From contig JAFREQ010000104.1 of assembly GCA_025331565.1 (NCBI GenBank), positions 372,001-436,000 of the forward strand: DNA of 64,000 bases. Direction: 5' to 3'. The stretch comes from Holacanthus passer. Its lineage: Eukaryota; Chordata; Actinopteri; Pomacanthidae. Below, piece after piece: positions 25,294 through 37,500 of this stretch; within the stretch, counting starts at the first letter, position 1, and each line of letters begins with the position of its first letter. A program made the position numbers and the translations under genes. The notes under the pieces are model-generated. The model ran no database searches and was not told where the DNA came from. It saw nothing but the letters and a program-made list of their open reading frames with translations.

Positions 25294-28245
25294 TATCCCA
25301 CGCGAGAAGCCTATAAATCCGCTAAAAGTTAACAACCAGATTAGGATTTGAGGTAATGTGTCGATTTCTTTTCTTTTTTTGTTTGGATGGCAGCTCGATC
25401 GCTTCTCACGCTTTTGTTTTCGACCATATGACTACATGCGTCCTCAGGAATGAAGATCCGCAACATCCCGGCTCTTTGTCGTCGAGTAGATCGCTCCGCC
25501 CGCGGACCTCGGACATATCACTACCCTGCCTTGTCTCGCCGGGCCGCCAAGGTGCTACATCCGCACGGATAAAATAGGACAGCGTAGGCAGCCAGGTCGA
25601 GACAGGAAGTTAGAAGTTTCTTCAGAATAAAAGCACATCAGTCACGGAATAAACGTGATTATCGTTTTGCTCAATTAGATCTCAAAAGGCATATCAAATT
25701 TAGTACATTCAATTTTCAAATTTTAATATAAAAAAGTTACGATTAAATGATTTCCCTGTTCTGTCGTGTTTTGATAGCTTTTTTTTATTTTACTATGTTT
25801 TTATATTTCTTCAATCTATCCTTTAATTTTTTTATGTACTCTCAGGTGTCCCTTTAAAATAAGATCTCAATCTCAATAAGATTTACCGGAATAAATGACA
25901 ATAAATAAGGGTCCAGCAACAATTTAGAGTTTTAAATTATATACATTGTTACTGGTATGAGAATTAGAATTCGTTTCCAAATAACAAAAGCATTTATATA
26001 TTATATATATATTTGACAATTCTATTAATGAAGGGTCACTGACTAGCTTTTAGTTTGACAAAATTATTTTTAGTTAGAACTAACATAATTAATTTAAGTA
26101 GGTTAAGGTGGTTTCCGTTGTGAAAATCAAAATTTAGAGTAAAAACCCTCAACGTAGGTTTAGGGCTTTAGTCTTTTGTTTTGAAATATTTTACCGGAAG
26201 TGTTTTTATCTACTCTGTGTAGCTTGACGCTGCAGACGATCACATCAATGTTAACCTATTGGAAACATAAATTAGGCTTCAGCTGCAAATAGACCGTAAA
26301 TATTAATCATACACATGCGGTGACAACAATCATGGACGCTGCGGACTGATGAAATCTAAGAGATGCAGTAAAATGGCGTCCTTCACTTGTAGCTTGTGCG
26401 GCGATAGAAAACGTGAAAGTTTCATATATGTGAAATTGGAGGAGCCGTTTCACCACAATGAACCGGCTTTTATGAATGAACAAAGTAGATGTGACTGATC
26501 AAACACAGACACCATTTTAAAGGCTTTTGTGGAGGCTTTGTGTGCAACAGCGATGCAGAACAAACATGATCTGCTTTGCACGATTAAAACCTGTCGAAAT
26601 AGCAGCCGGTCGACGCAGCACATTAAAAACCGACGGCACGCTTAATTCAACATTAGCTGCAAATATCAGCGACGTCAAACCAGGTTGCATTGATGCTTTA
26701 AAAAGACTGACATCCTAGCTGCTTTTTGCAAATGCGAGACCACCGAGTGCATCTGTCTAATCGATGATAAACACTTTGCAAATATATTATGAAAACGACG
26801 CATCGCGCATTCAAACCTACAATTGCAATTAATAGCCTTCTCGGTCGTTTCAATGCCCTTCAAAGGATGTACTTACTCGTTTTTATCCATCTTGAAGACA
26901 CTATCTCGTTTTCTCCCTCTCGCTATGTTAAATCCCTTCTCCCCTCTCCTCTTTCAGTCCCCTCCCCCTTCGATGGGAGAAATGAAAGACATTATCCACG
27001 CAAAAAAATTTCGCAGTTTGGCTGATGAAATGAGAATAATGTCTGGCTCCAAAACTGGCTTATTCTCACTGTGCAACTAGTGAATATGTGCAATTCTGCA
27101 TGCATTAGGAATTATATTATCAGGGAGTTTGCATATGCATGTAATCTTCAATAAAAAATTTATTTCACACTAGTTTTACAGTACAAATAATCATGATTGC
27201 AAAGCTTGAACAACTGCTCCATGCAAAAGACAATTTGTGTTACACAAGTTGAAATGTATGCAGTTCAAAAACGTACTGGACTTGCATATGAAGCACTAAA
27301 CACAAAATAGATTTTGAAAAAAGAACATTGGAAATTTTGCAGAAATAATTGGACACATTTGTGTTAATTAAAGATTTATTCACATTAAATAATACTCCAT
27401 GAAGAACAGCATTTATACAGAGTGCATCCCGTTGTCCAAACTCCTAACAAGCCCTCAGTGATTGTTGAGGCAGTGCATCCCCTTAAGCTTGCGTTGCGTA
27501 AGCAATCCACCCATGAGCCCATTCCTAATTTCTGGTCCTGTGGGCAGACACACACCCCATTCATTAGCAAAATGTACACAAACACATATGTTTGAATGTG
27601 TGAAAAGCACATCCTTCCTGTCTATGAGTTTGGATTTCCAAAGACCACACCAAAGTGTATAAACTTTAATACGGCTCGAAAATATCTTTATAATGTCTGT
27701 AGTATGATATCAGACTGGATATCATGGGTATTGTCTGGGATTTAGGTTGCAATACAAGTATTATAATACTAAAAATATACTTGATCACTGTATGAAAACA
27801 GAGATAGTTAGTATTAAAAAAGGCCATAATGTGATAATCTGAAAAGTCAAAAATAAATTAACCATTTCAAGATAGTCAAGCTTTAACCACTACACCAAAA
27901 GATAAATTTGAACAAGTGAAATTCAAATTGATCCAACTGAAATTTGTTGGGTAAGTTCTGCTGAATGCATATTTTTTCTAAACCTTTATTTTGTCATAAA
28001 ATGACCCAGTTTCTATTTTTAAACTAGTGTGACCCATTTGCAAAGCTTTAGATTAGACAGAAGCATAACGTCTTTATGCCTGCATAGTTGTCATCTAACA
28101 AGCTTATAAGAGCAGCTTCATCTCTGTGGCCATTATTCCTACAGCCTAACCCATGCTTACCATGGGTTAGTGAGTGCAGCAGGATGTCTTGCCTGTGCAG
28201 GTGCACAAGGAGAATTCCAACAAACTGACAGGTGTAAGCAACGTG
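25294..28245. other. Intergenic spacer between mbd3 and uqcr11
   Basis: The part nearest mbd3 (25294-25620) is CG-richer (ctcggacatatcactacc..ctcgccgggccgcc) and is the presumed mbd3 promoter. Beyond that, AT-rich sequence dominates. A small plus-strand ORF at 26373-26498 (41 codons, start MASFTCSLCGDRKRES, one CxxC pair) is followed by broken, frame-shifted coding-like text up to ~26800. It might be a decayed gene or repeat but I do not recognise it. A POU-like site (TTTGCATATGCATGTAAT) lies at 27128-27145. Nothing else is supportable. Confidence 0.35.
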
Positions 28246-28251
28246 TTTATT
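28246..28251 (-). terminator. uqcr11: Candidate uqcr11 polyadenylation signal
   Basis: TTTATT on the plus strand gives AATAAA on the minus strand about 150 bases after the uqcr11 stop, a usual spacing for this short message. Confidence 0.4.
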
Positions 28252-28400
28252 TGAATGTTCAGTTCCAACACCTGCCATGACCTGCACCTGTCTGCATCTT
28301 ATCAGGAGTACATGGGTGGGGCTAAAGGTAATGAACAATCCAACTGAACACAAGTGTTGGTTATAATAACAATACACTCACAATTTAGTTGTGCAGGACT

Positions 28401-29742
28401 TTACTCATCGCTCTTGAACTTCCCTTTAATGTACGGCACATAGTCCAGAATTAACCGCCAGTCTGTGAAGTGGACGAGTGCCACTCCACCAACTGTTCCC
28501 CAGGCAACCATATTTGGCACCCTGGATGGAAGAAACAAAAAGGATTCACAAATCAGACAGAAATTCAAACAAACAATCAACTTCAATATACATATCAAGA
28601 GCAAGTTGGATAATTACACTTCTGACTTCAGGAAATACTTTAGTCAGGATGATATTGTTAAGTTTCAGCATACACACTTGCCAAAGTCCACTAGTTGTTA
28701 ACACAGTAATGGCGGTTGTGACTCACTTATTTTTAATAAGCTACCAAATTCATCTTCTGATGAGTGTAATTTTCAACATAGTCCATGGTTGCAATGTAAC
28801 TATGTTCATTTTGTTTGTGATTGCTGACGACCAGAGTCAAATGAAGTAGCTCGAACATTTATCTAAGTTGTGCATGTGGAAAAGTGAATTAGTGATTTAA
28901 AAAAAGGCCAAAAGAAAACAAGTTTTTGATAATTGATAAGTCACTACTTGATTTAATTTATTAACTAATCAATGCATACATTGTTCACAAATATTATAAT
29001 AATTATAAATTCCTCTTCAGCTGTAGTCCTGTGGGTTTTTTGTTGTAGTTTTTTTTCTGTGTGCCTTCAAGGTGTTTATACAAAAACAAATAGCTGTCAA
29101 GTGTAATGGACATAAACTCAAGCAGTGGTCACTGTAAGATAAACCATCATATTTAAGGGAGAAAATAAAAACCAAATCACACATATCTTCATGCCATTAA
29201 CGCAGACACTGAATTCTAATGATAGTAAATATGAGTAATCCATTGATATTATATCGCATAATTAGGTTTATCAGACAAATAAACTGGTCAAATATTTCAT
29301 AAGTAAACTATGAGATAAGCTCCACTAAGTATGTTAGCAAAGGACTGTGAACAGTTTTGTACTTGCACTGAAGTCTCGAAATTTAAAAAACAAACAAACT
29401 AGCAATTAAAGCTCCGACACATTTAACAATAAATATAATAGGATAATATTCTCAAATACAAATTTTTAGTGTTAGTGTGATCTAGGTTAGCTATTCAGTG
29501 ATTTGGGTGGTAAGCTAGCCAACAGTAGGAAATAGATTAGCAGGCTAAGCTAAAGTTAGCTACCAAACGGGTCACTCAGAAGGACACAGAGGCGCTAATA
29601 GCTTCATATTAAACATGACAATAGCCCTGGAAAAAACATTTCCACCACCTTACTCCACCTCGGTTATTGACTCAACTTACCACGCCCTCAGAACAGAAAT
29701 GTACTTGGCACCAACGACTTTGTTCAGTATTTTCTGGACCAT
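28401..29742 (-). CDS. uqcr11: Cytochrome b-c1 complex subunit 10, complete
   Basis: Two exons, 29742-29681 and 28521-28401, join at a phase-2 GT-AG intron (TG|G, Trp) to encode 60 aa. The protein is the small single-span subunit of respiratory complex III in the mitochondrial inner membrane, helping hold the Rieske protein. Visible features are the N-terminal start MVQKILNKVVG, then YISVLRAWVPNM, a hydrophobic helix (VAWGTVGGVALVHF) and the diagnostic C-terminal block DWRLILDYVPYIKGKF, nearly the same as human DWRLILDWVPYINGKF. Human UQCR11 is 56 aa. The ATG has A at -3. Its position between mbd3 and tcf3 repeats the human 19p13.3 order. The 5' end probably lies within a few hundred bases above 29742. 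Confidence 0.93.
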
Positions 29743-32700
29743 CCTGACCTTCTCCCTGTTGTGGTTTACTCCATGCAATGCTTTCTCGCTGATGGCCGTG
29801 AAGGACCCTGGGCTGCCTCTTCTGGTGCCTGATAGAAATAGCAGACAGGCTGCGTGCAAACAGCTCAGGGTCGTTTCAGGCCACCATCTCAAAGGTTTCT
29901 GTTTACAGCAACTGAGCTGTTTTAAAAAAAAAAACCTCTGTGCTCTGTCTTTGGCAACCATCCAGCTAAAACTAATACTGCAGGCTCGTGCATGTTATGA
30001 AATCAATGGTATTAAATAGTATGTATTGAATTTGATGTGGTGCCTTTGGTGCATTATCTTCAATAAAATGTCACAAATGCATTTGTTCCCCAACCAGCTA
30101 TTGGCAATGGTAAATATGAACAAATTCATTTTCCGAACTACAATAAACCCTTTATTACAATGTTTTCCTTTATTTTCCTTTTTATGTATACAATATTCAA
30201 AAGCCAGACATTGGAAAAGGTATAATCTGTTATTAAAAATGGCACATTTATTGCTACATTACTGTTATATACAGGACAGTTCTCAACTATATATATTTAT
30301 ATATATATAAAAAAGGAGAGAGATTGAGTGAGGCACTCTGAGGATCCTGCAGGAGTCAACAGTGTCCTCACTCCATGATGTCAGGCTCTGTACCTGTGAA
30401 TGTATTAACACTCAATAGTCTCCCCCTTTTTAGTTCAACAAAGATATGACAAAATTGTTGAAAGCAAGTGTTTTATTACTGCTTTCTTATACCAAAACAA
30501 GTTCAAGCCCATCAACTGAACATTTTCCATCATAATGTTGTAATTTTTCTGTTGACATATGTGCTCCTGCAGCGGCCGGGTTGCTTTTCTGCAGATTTCA
30601 AACTGTGTCTATGTCAAGGTTCGTGTTAAAGAAATAAGGTTCCCCCCCAAAGAAATCATTTGAGTATGTAGCTTGGAGGCTAATGAGATGTTCACAGAAT
30701 ACTAAATGACATCAAGTCAGATTTTTCCCTTGGAACAAATCGGCAATATTCAGTACACTTATTGATCTTGTAATAATAAAAAAGCAAAAACTTCAAATAC
30801 AACTCTTTGAAAGAAGTGATCAGAGCTTCTCACAAAAAGTCGCCGTCAACGCCATCAAAGAGCTGGAAGAGTAAAAGGTCAGAGGTGAAAATTGTCACTG
30901 GAGACTAAATATACTGAAAGTCACTGCAGCAAAGGGCTTGCACTCTGATATACAGAAATTTAAAATGCTCCAAGTCGTTAGAGGCTCCAGCTACTACGGA
31001 AAATAAAACTCACTCCCTAAATTGAAATTGAAGCAACACATACACTGAAACATGTTAATGTGCATCAAAAGCAGACAATCAGAGCCAAAAGCAGCATCCC
31101 TTGAACCCAGTAATGTCAATTGATTTAGCAATATAGGGCAGACAGAAAGAAAACTCATGACCTGGACCCATGACCTTAACTAAAACAGCAGTTTGGACAA
31201 TATAATCCAGTTGAATAATTAGAAATAAAAAGGAATAAAAACTAAACAAGATCTACGTAACATTTATTTATTTAACTAGATACACTGAAAGAAAATCTCT
31301 TTATACCATTTAAACTTCTTCCTGAAAATTGAAAAAAGCATTAGGAGAAGGGAGGGTGGGGGAATGAACAAGTACCTCTTTAATCTCCATGATAAATGAA
31401 ATGATATGGTTCACAAAATAAAACTGTCTTAAATGAAAATACAAGTTCAGGCACTGATAAGGTATCACTCTCCCATCATGTCGTCTTAAGTCTTGAGAAT
31501 GAAAAGGCCACACTATTGATTTGTATAGGTCTTTTTCTTCATCTCTTTTTGTAGAAATTAAACACACAAGATGCTCTACCTCCCATTTGTGATTACATGT
31601 TGGTAAAAACCATTCACAACATGACATGACATGGGAATAACATCACAATAACACTGTTTTGTTCTCCATATTATCCATTACCTTACACCCAAATACCAAC
31701 ATCTGCCTCCAAAAGAAATGCGCAGGCTACTAAAAAGTGAGCTGCACACTGAGAGCCACTTGGTTGAGGGCAGACATTAGAAAAAGGTGAAATGAAAACT
31801 ACTATACTGTAATGAAAAAACCCAGGAACACAACTTTGAAAATGAAGGTGATCCACATTTGTATGGTAGCTACATTCAAAAACCAGTTGCATAATTACTG
31901 TTAGAGACAATAATCCCTTCCCACATTTTTCCTCAGTGCCTCACTGCTTAAGTAAGAACACTTCAACAGGACAGTGGCACAAACACTGTCCACAAACCCC
32001 CAAATGGAAAGAAAAAAATTCATCTGGGTAGCTGATGATAAGCCTTACAACTAAAACTGGAATAAAGGATACACCAAACGCTTTCAACATTTTTCATCTG
32101 TTGACCCTTGTCCTCTGCCATCCCGGTTCTATTCTGAATTAATTTTTGAACAATTTCATTTAAACGTCAAACATCCCCTTATTCAGCTCATCTACAATAC
32201 ACTCTAAACTTCAAACTAATATTGCCATTTATGTAAAAAATCTACAATGTATAGACTAACAAAAAATATATATTTTTATATATATTTAATTTTGAAAAAT
32301 GAAACATATCAGAGTAATGTATGAAGTGAATTTACACGTCACACTTCTCTCAGTAAGAAACGTGACAACAAACCTACTCAGGAGGAAGGTGAGGGGCTGT
32401 AATTCAGTGGGAATGCTCGTTTAGGAAAAGAAAGCCTCCGTTACACAAAGGCTTGTCTGCGTCAAACAACTGCGGACTGATGAGATCCCTCCATCAAAAG
32501 GAACCCAGATTTTTTTTTTGTCTTTTACAGAACATCAATTAAGGGGGAAAAAATTGAGCTGTTAAGTCTGCTGGCATTGTCAGTAAACCATTTCAAGTAA
32601 GTAAGAGCACTAAGTGGTGCTGATCACTTAGCAAGTGTCTCAAATGGCTTTTGAACAAGACTTTCAGGGACTGAAATGCACAACAGGTCAACATTTAACT

Positions 32701-34510
32701 TCCAGCCCAAACCTATACAACTGTGCTTTGTCTTTTCTATGTATGCTTTACTACATAAAGCAGTACAAAAACCTGAACCTATGACAAGGGATTACTGGAG
32801 TTAACTCGAGAATTTTTTGTCAACAAATAGGAAGAACAGTTTTGTAGTTGACAGACTCTACCACTTGGATAATTCATAACCTTCAAGGAAGGAGTCTTCT
32901 ATTCCAAGTCTCCAGATGCCTTGTGGGACGAGACCGGGCTTGCCTCTGGGTCAGAGTTCCCGTCTTTCATAAGCTGCTTTTGGACTGTCAAAACTTTTTG
33001 ACCTTTCCCTTGTGGCCTTTCCGTCGCCTTCCCCAAACATTTGCTGATAAGATCAAGGAAAGGTCACTGAATTTAGACAATTCAACTTCAACTACGGGCT
33101 TGGTTACATAACATATGTAAGACTGTACCATCACGCTGGGAATGACATACATTAAAAATAATTGCTCATACACATAAGCAATCCCTCACAATAAATGTTC
33201 CTCACATGTAAAGCAATTTGCTTAAATGTCAAATAGAAAACATGTAACAATTAGGCACAAATCCATGATTCAATTTGTGTTTGTTTAGGTCTCCTTTCTT
33301 TCACAAGAGCACCTCTCGGCAGTGTGTGAAGTCCCAATTTGTGGCAGGACAAAAAGTACTCCGGTGTTCAATCATCTTGTGGAAACCAAGAAGAAAAAAA
33401 ATCTTACATGTATAAAACAAAGCAAAACTAAAAAAAGTTCTTCACATTTGAGCTTGTAGTCATGGTTGGGAGTGCGACAAACAGGCTGTGTCAGTTTTGG
33501 CAGTATGCATGTGTGTACGAGTGTGTGAATGTGCATCTTGAAACTTTAACGGACAATACACAGACATGTCCACATATACACACACACACTGAGAATAATG
33601 GGTGGAAGAAATCTGTTAAGGCCACATCCTCTGACAGCCAAGGAAACACCACCAGATCTGTAAAAAGGAAGGACCACAAACAATATATGTTTTAGTATTC
33701 TAATAAAACAAAGACATCAACACGACTCCTACAACCTATTGTATTCCTTATTTTAAGTTTTAATCCATAAGCTTTTCATGGAGTCAAACCCCATTTCAGA
33801 TTGATGTTTAAAACTTTCCAGCTATTCAATATCTTTACATTTTATTTATAGGTTTTCATTGTTGGTGGTGGTGTGTGGTCCCACATGAGGGATTCAAAGG
33901 AAAATACTGCTCTTGCTATCCAAAAATGTTCTACGCTTGCTGCTCAAAATTAAAAACATACAACTGCTGAAACAGACAGTAGCTTTTAATGTGAACCAGT
34001 CACAGGAAACACAGTGTATTTTGTCACATTTGTGCAAATAGTGATCATTCTTTAAAAATGCATCTACCAAACAAGACAATGGTCAGTTCTGCATTTTCTG
34101 ATGGTGAACTAAATATTGCAGGAAGTGACGGAACAAGAAAGAGCAACTCATCAAGGTTTCTACACAGCAGGACGTAGTAAACTTGGTTAACTACTCACAC
34201 CATGTGCATCATCAAATCAGATTACAACTGCCTATGGTATGATGGGCAAAGACCAATTATTGACTCTTCTTTATTAAAAAATGAGTTTATGTATATTTGA
34301 CAAACATCGCAAAAGTGCTGCCCCCAAAATGCTGGGACTTGTCATAAACCATACTTACTGTTACCACCAGTAGCTATGGTTGTTGCCGAATCAACCAGGA
34401 CTAAAATCTTGAGGATTATAACTTTAATATGTAACTGTAGATAACATACATACTGATGATTACATCCTAAATAATTACTTCAGCAGTCAATCTTCAAGGC
34501 CTACCTGGTG
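29743..34510 (-). other. tcf3: tcf3 3' UTR and spacer to uqcr11
   Basis: No coding exon is recognised over 4.8 kb. The tcf3 stop TAA is followed immediately by CACCAG|GTAGG, which looks like a splice donor, so a 3' UTR intron is possible. Minus-strand AATAAA hexamers are present between ~30140 and 30260 and near 30473 and 31264, any of which could end a long tcf3 3' UTR. TA-rich tracts occur near 32265-32290 and 30290-30310. The uqcr11 promoter must lie at the left edge, but no motif marks it. Confidence 0.4.
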
Positions 34511-37500
34511 TTACATGTGGCCAACTGGGTTGTGGCCATCTCCTCCCATACTAGGATGGCCTCCTGAGAGCTGCATGGGTGCTTCACCCACCACCCCAGA
34601 CACCTTCTCCTCCTCACGGCGTTTTAAACATGCTGCCTTGGGGTTCAGGTTACGCTCTGACAGAGAAGCGGGAAACAGAAACAGATCCTCTCAGTATAAA
34701 TTAATAACAAACTGTATATTCCACAGTGGCAAACATAACTGTGATTCACATCCGTGATGTGCTGCTTGCAGACTGACCTCTGACTTGTTGTTCTAAATTG
34801 AGGATGACATTGACGGCTTGGTGCAGGATGAGAAGTTTGGTCTGAGGTTTGTCATGACTGAGGTGCAGCTGGCACATCCTCCCAAGCTCCTTAAATGCCT
34901 CATTGATGTCCCGTACTCTGAGACGTTCGCGGGCATTGTTAGCCACTCGCCGTTCCCTCTCACGCTCCATCTTCACCTCAGGGGGAACGTCCTCATCGTC
35001 TTCTTCTGGACTAATTACAAATGGAGATGAAATGATGAAGTCACAGGGAGGAGGAAATTTCAAATCATACCATTAAACACTTCAGTGGTCATGCTACCTT
35101 ATGACTAACATTTAGATGCTTTAAGTTTAGCTTCAAAAGCAGGGACTGTACACCCACAGTTGAGCTTTGTAGTGAATGGATGCACTAAAAATAAGACATG
35201 AGAAGTTAAAAACATACTATATAAAAGTGCATTCTGTGAAAACATTACCCAAGAAACAGCATTTCCCACTTCAAATGATCATTTGATCAAAATGTTCATC
35301 CCACAGAAGTTGGATGTGTTCACTTTTAAGATAATACTACGCTGTGTGTGCATTGTTTGCTGCCATGTTTAACGTTTTAACTACAAATTACATTCTCAGG
35401 TTCAGGTTATTTTATTTGTATCCGTAGGTAGATTCGGTTCGCAGTAGAAGACAAGGCATCCATCTCGACACACATTTTACAAACACAGACAATAGACAAA
35501 TACAATAATGTTCTTTAAGAAGAGACATAATGAGCTTGAGCTTCAGCCTGCACCTTTTTCATCAACAAAAAAAGTTTTGGATTTGTCGTGTTGGTTTCCA
35601 ATTGTAATGTTTTGTTTGTAATAAATGTTTTTCTATTACTTTGCCTTTTCATTTCAAATCTCAAAACTCATTTGCAGCGTAAGTACAGAAATACTGAGTC
35701 AGTGATGGATAATAAAGTTCAGCATGTCATAAAATTTTACGACAATGATTCTGCCAAACAAAAGTCAGATTTTAGACACAATTTTCATGAACATGTGCTT
35801 TGAGTGATGTCTGGCAAGAGCCCACAAAGCACAAGAAATTGATCCTCTATTGGAGAAACTTACTCATCTTTCTGGTCTGAAAGGCCAGAGAGCATCTGGA
35901 GGGTCAACGCCTCCTTTCTGAAAATGTGAGATGAAGGGAAGGGGGGGGGATTTCAACATTATTAAATGCCTAACAGAGTCTGGGCAATCAGTGGGACACA
36001 CAGGACAGCTGACATGTGGAACCTTGCAGCAGATATTTCCAATGACAAAATGGGCTCCATTACATTCTACTTGGCAATTGTAAGAAAATGTCCAGCTTTG
36101 TAGGATAAAATAGTTTGTACTCCGGATTTGTGTTTTAACCAAAAACTGTTTTTTTCATGCGGTTACATTAAAGTGCCAAGACTAGAAAACAGAAAAGACC
36201 ACCTTACCTTGTTCGACTGCGTGCTACTTTGGACTCCTTCTTTTCATCGTCGGACTTGTCTGCAACAGATGAGTTTTCGTCATCCTCTTTGTCTTCTCGT
36301 TTGATGTCCGAGCTGCTGGAGGAGTGTGTGGAGCGGGCCATACCACCAGGGAGACCTAGGGACAAACACACAGATGTAAGGATTATGTTCCAAAGCACTG
36401 AATCCTCTCTAAGTGCGGCATGTAATACAACTGAGGAGTGTGGAAAGCTAACAAAGTTAGGAAGAAATCACTCGAGAATGTTCAAATACATATCAGTGTA
36501 TATGTACAGGAACATTGCCAGAAAAATGTTTGATTTCAAACCCAGATGCCACACCACGAGTACAAGACATGCTATGATGCAGTTTCACTCAACAAAAACT
36601 GACATGCTCTACTGCAAGTAACACAATATTTAGTTCAACTTACTGGTAAAGCCTTCTGGTTGGCCAACTGACGGTGTGGGTCCGGATGCGTGATGACCGT
36701 GCAGAAGAGTGCTGCTGGGAGGAAGGCCTGTGGGCTCCTCGTGTTTCCCTCCCTGCTGATGCAGGTGGAGAACCATGACGTGAATCACACAAGAATAGGC
36801 AACTACACCCCTACAAAACAGACTGCGAAGGTTCACCAGACAAAATGCCTTGGTTCAGCTTACAAGTAAGTTACTACAGAGTATAAAAACAACCACAACT
36901 GTATGAAAGCAAATTGTTAATTAATTATGTAGCTAATTAAAATGCTATGCTGTTTGCTAATATTTTTATGTAACTAATACTATCTAACTCACTTCATGCA
37001 AAAAAAATACAATTTACTGTGAATTGCTTGCAATTTTACTTTTAGTCAGGAGATGGCAGAAATGACACTATGATTGGCATGTGTGTTCCTCATGTAAAAT
37101 AAACAAAAGTAATGCAATTTTTTATTGTTTTTTTCTTATTGTTTTCTTGCTAATTAGAGCGGAAATCCAATTTCCTCAATTTATTGTGCAAATTTTAATA
37201 CAATATAAAATCAAGGTATCCAGGTAGCCTAAAGTCACGCACTCAATAAATCAAAGTACAGTATATGTTATGGTTTTTAAGTCATGTTCCAAACACCATA
37301 TGGTGTGTTTATTTTAACTGTGATACTGGCAGAGCTTCTTCAGCAATGGCTGATGGAATTAGCATGTACTCCCCTCGTAACACATCTCAGTCTCCACCAA
37401 GACAGCATGAAACAAGCTCCTCACAGACAGGTTTCAGAGGTGTTGATAGTTATTATGTGTATAATGAAATGAACCAAGAACATAAACGAAAACCTCTGTT

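Noticed and set aside
29615..30019. Plus-strand ORF of 134 codons
   Set aside because: It overlaps uqcr11 exon 1 in antisense, includes a run of Lys codons from an A tract and has no family features.
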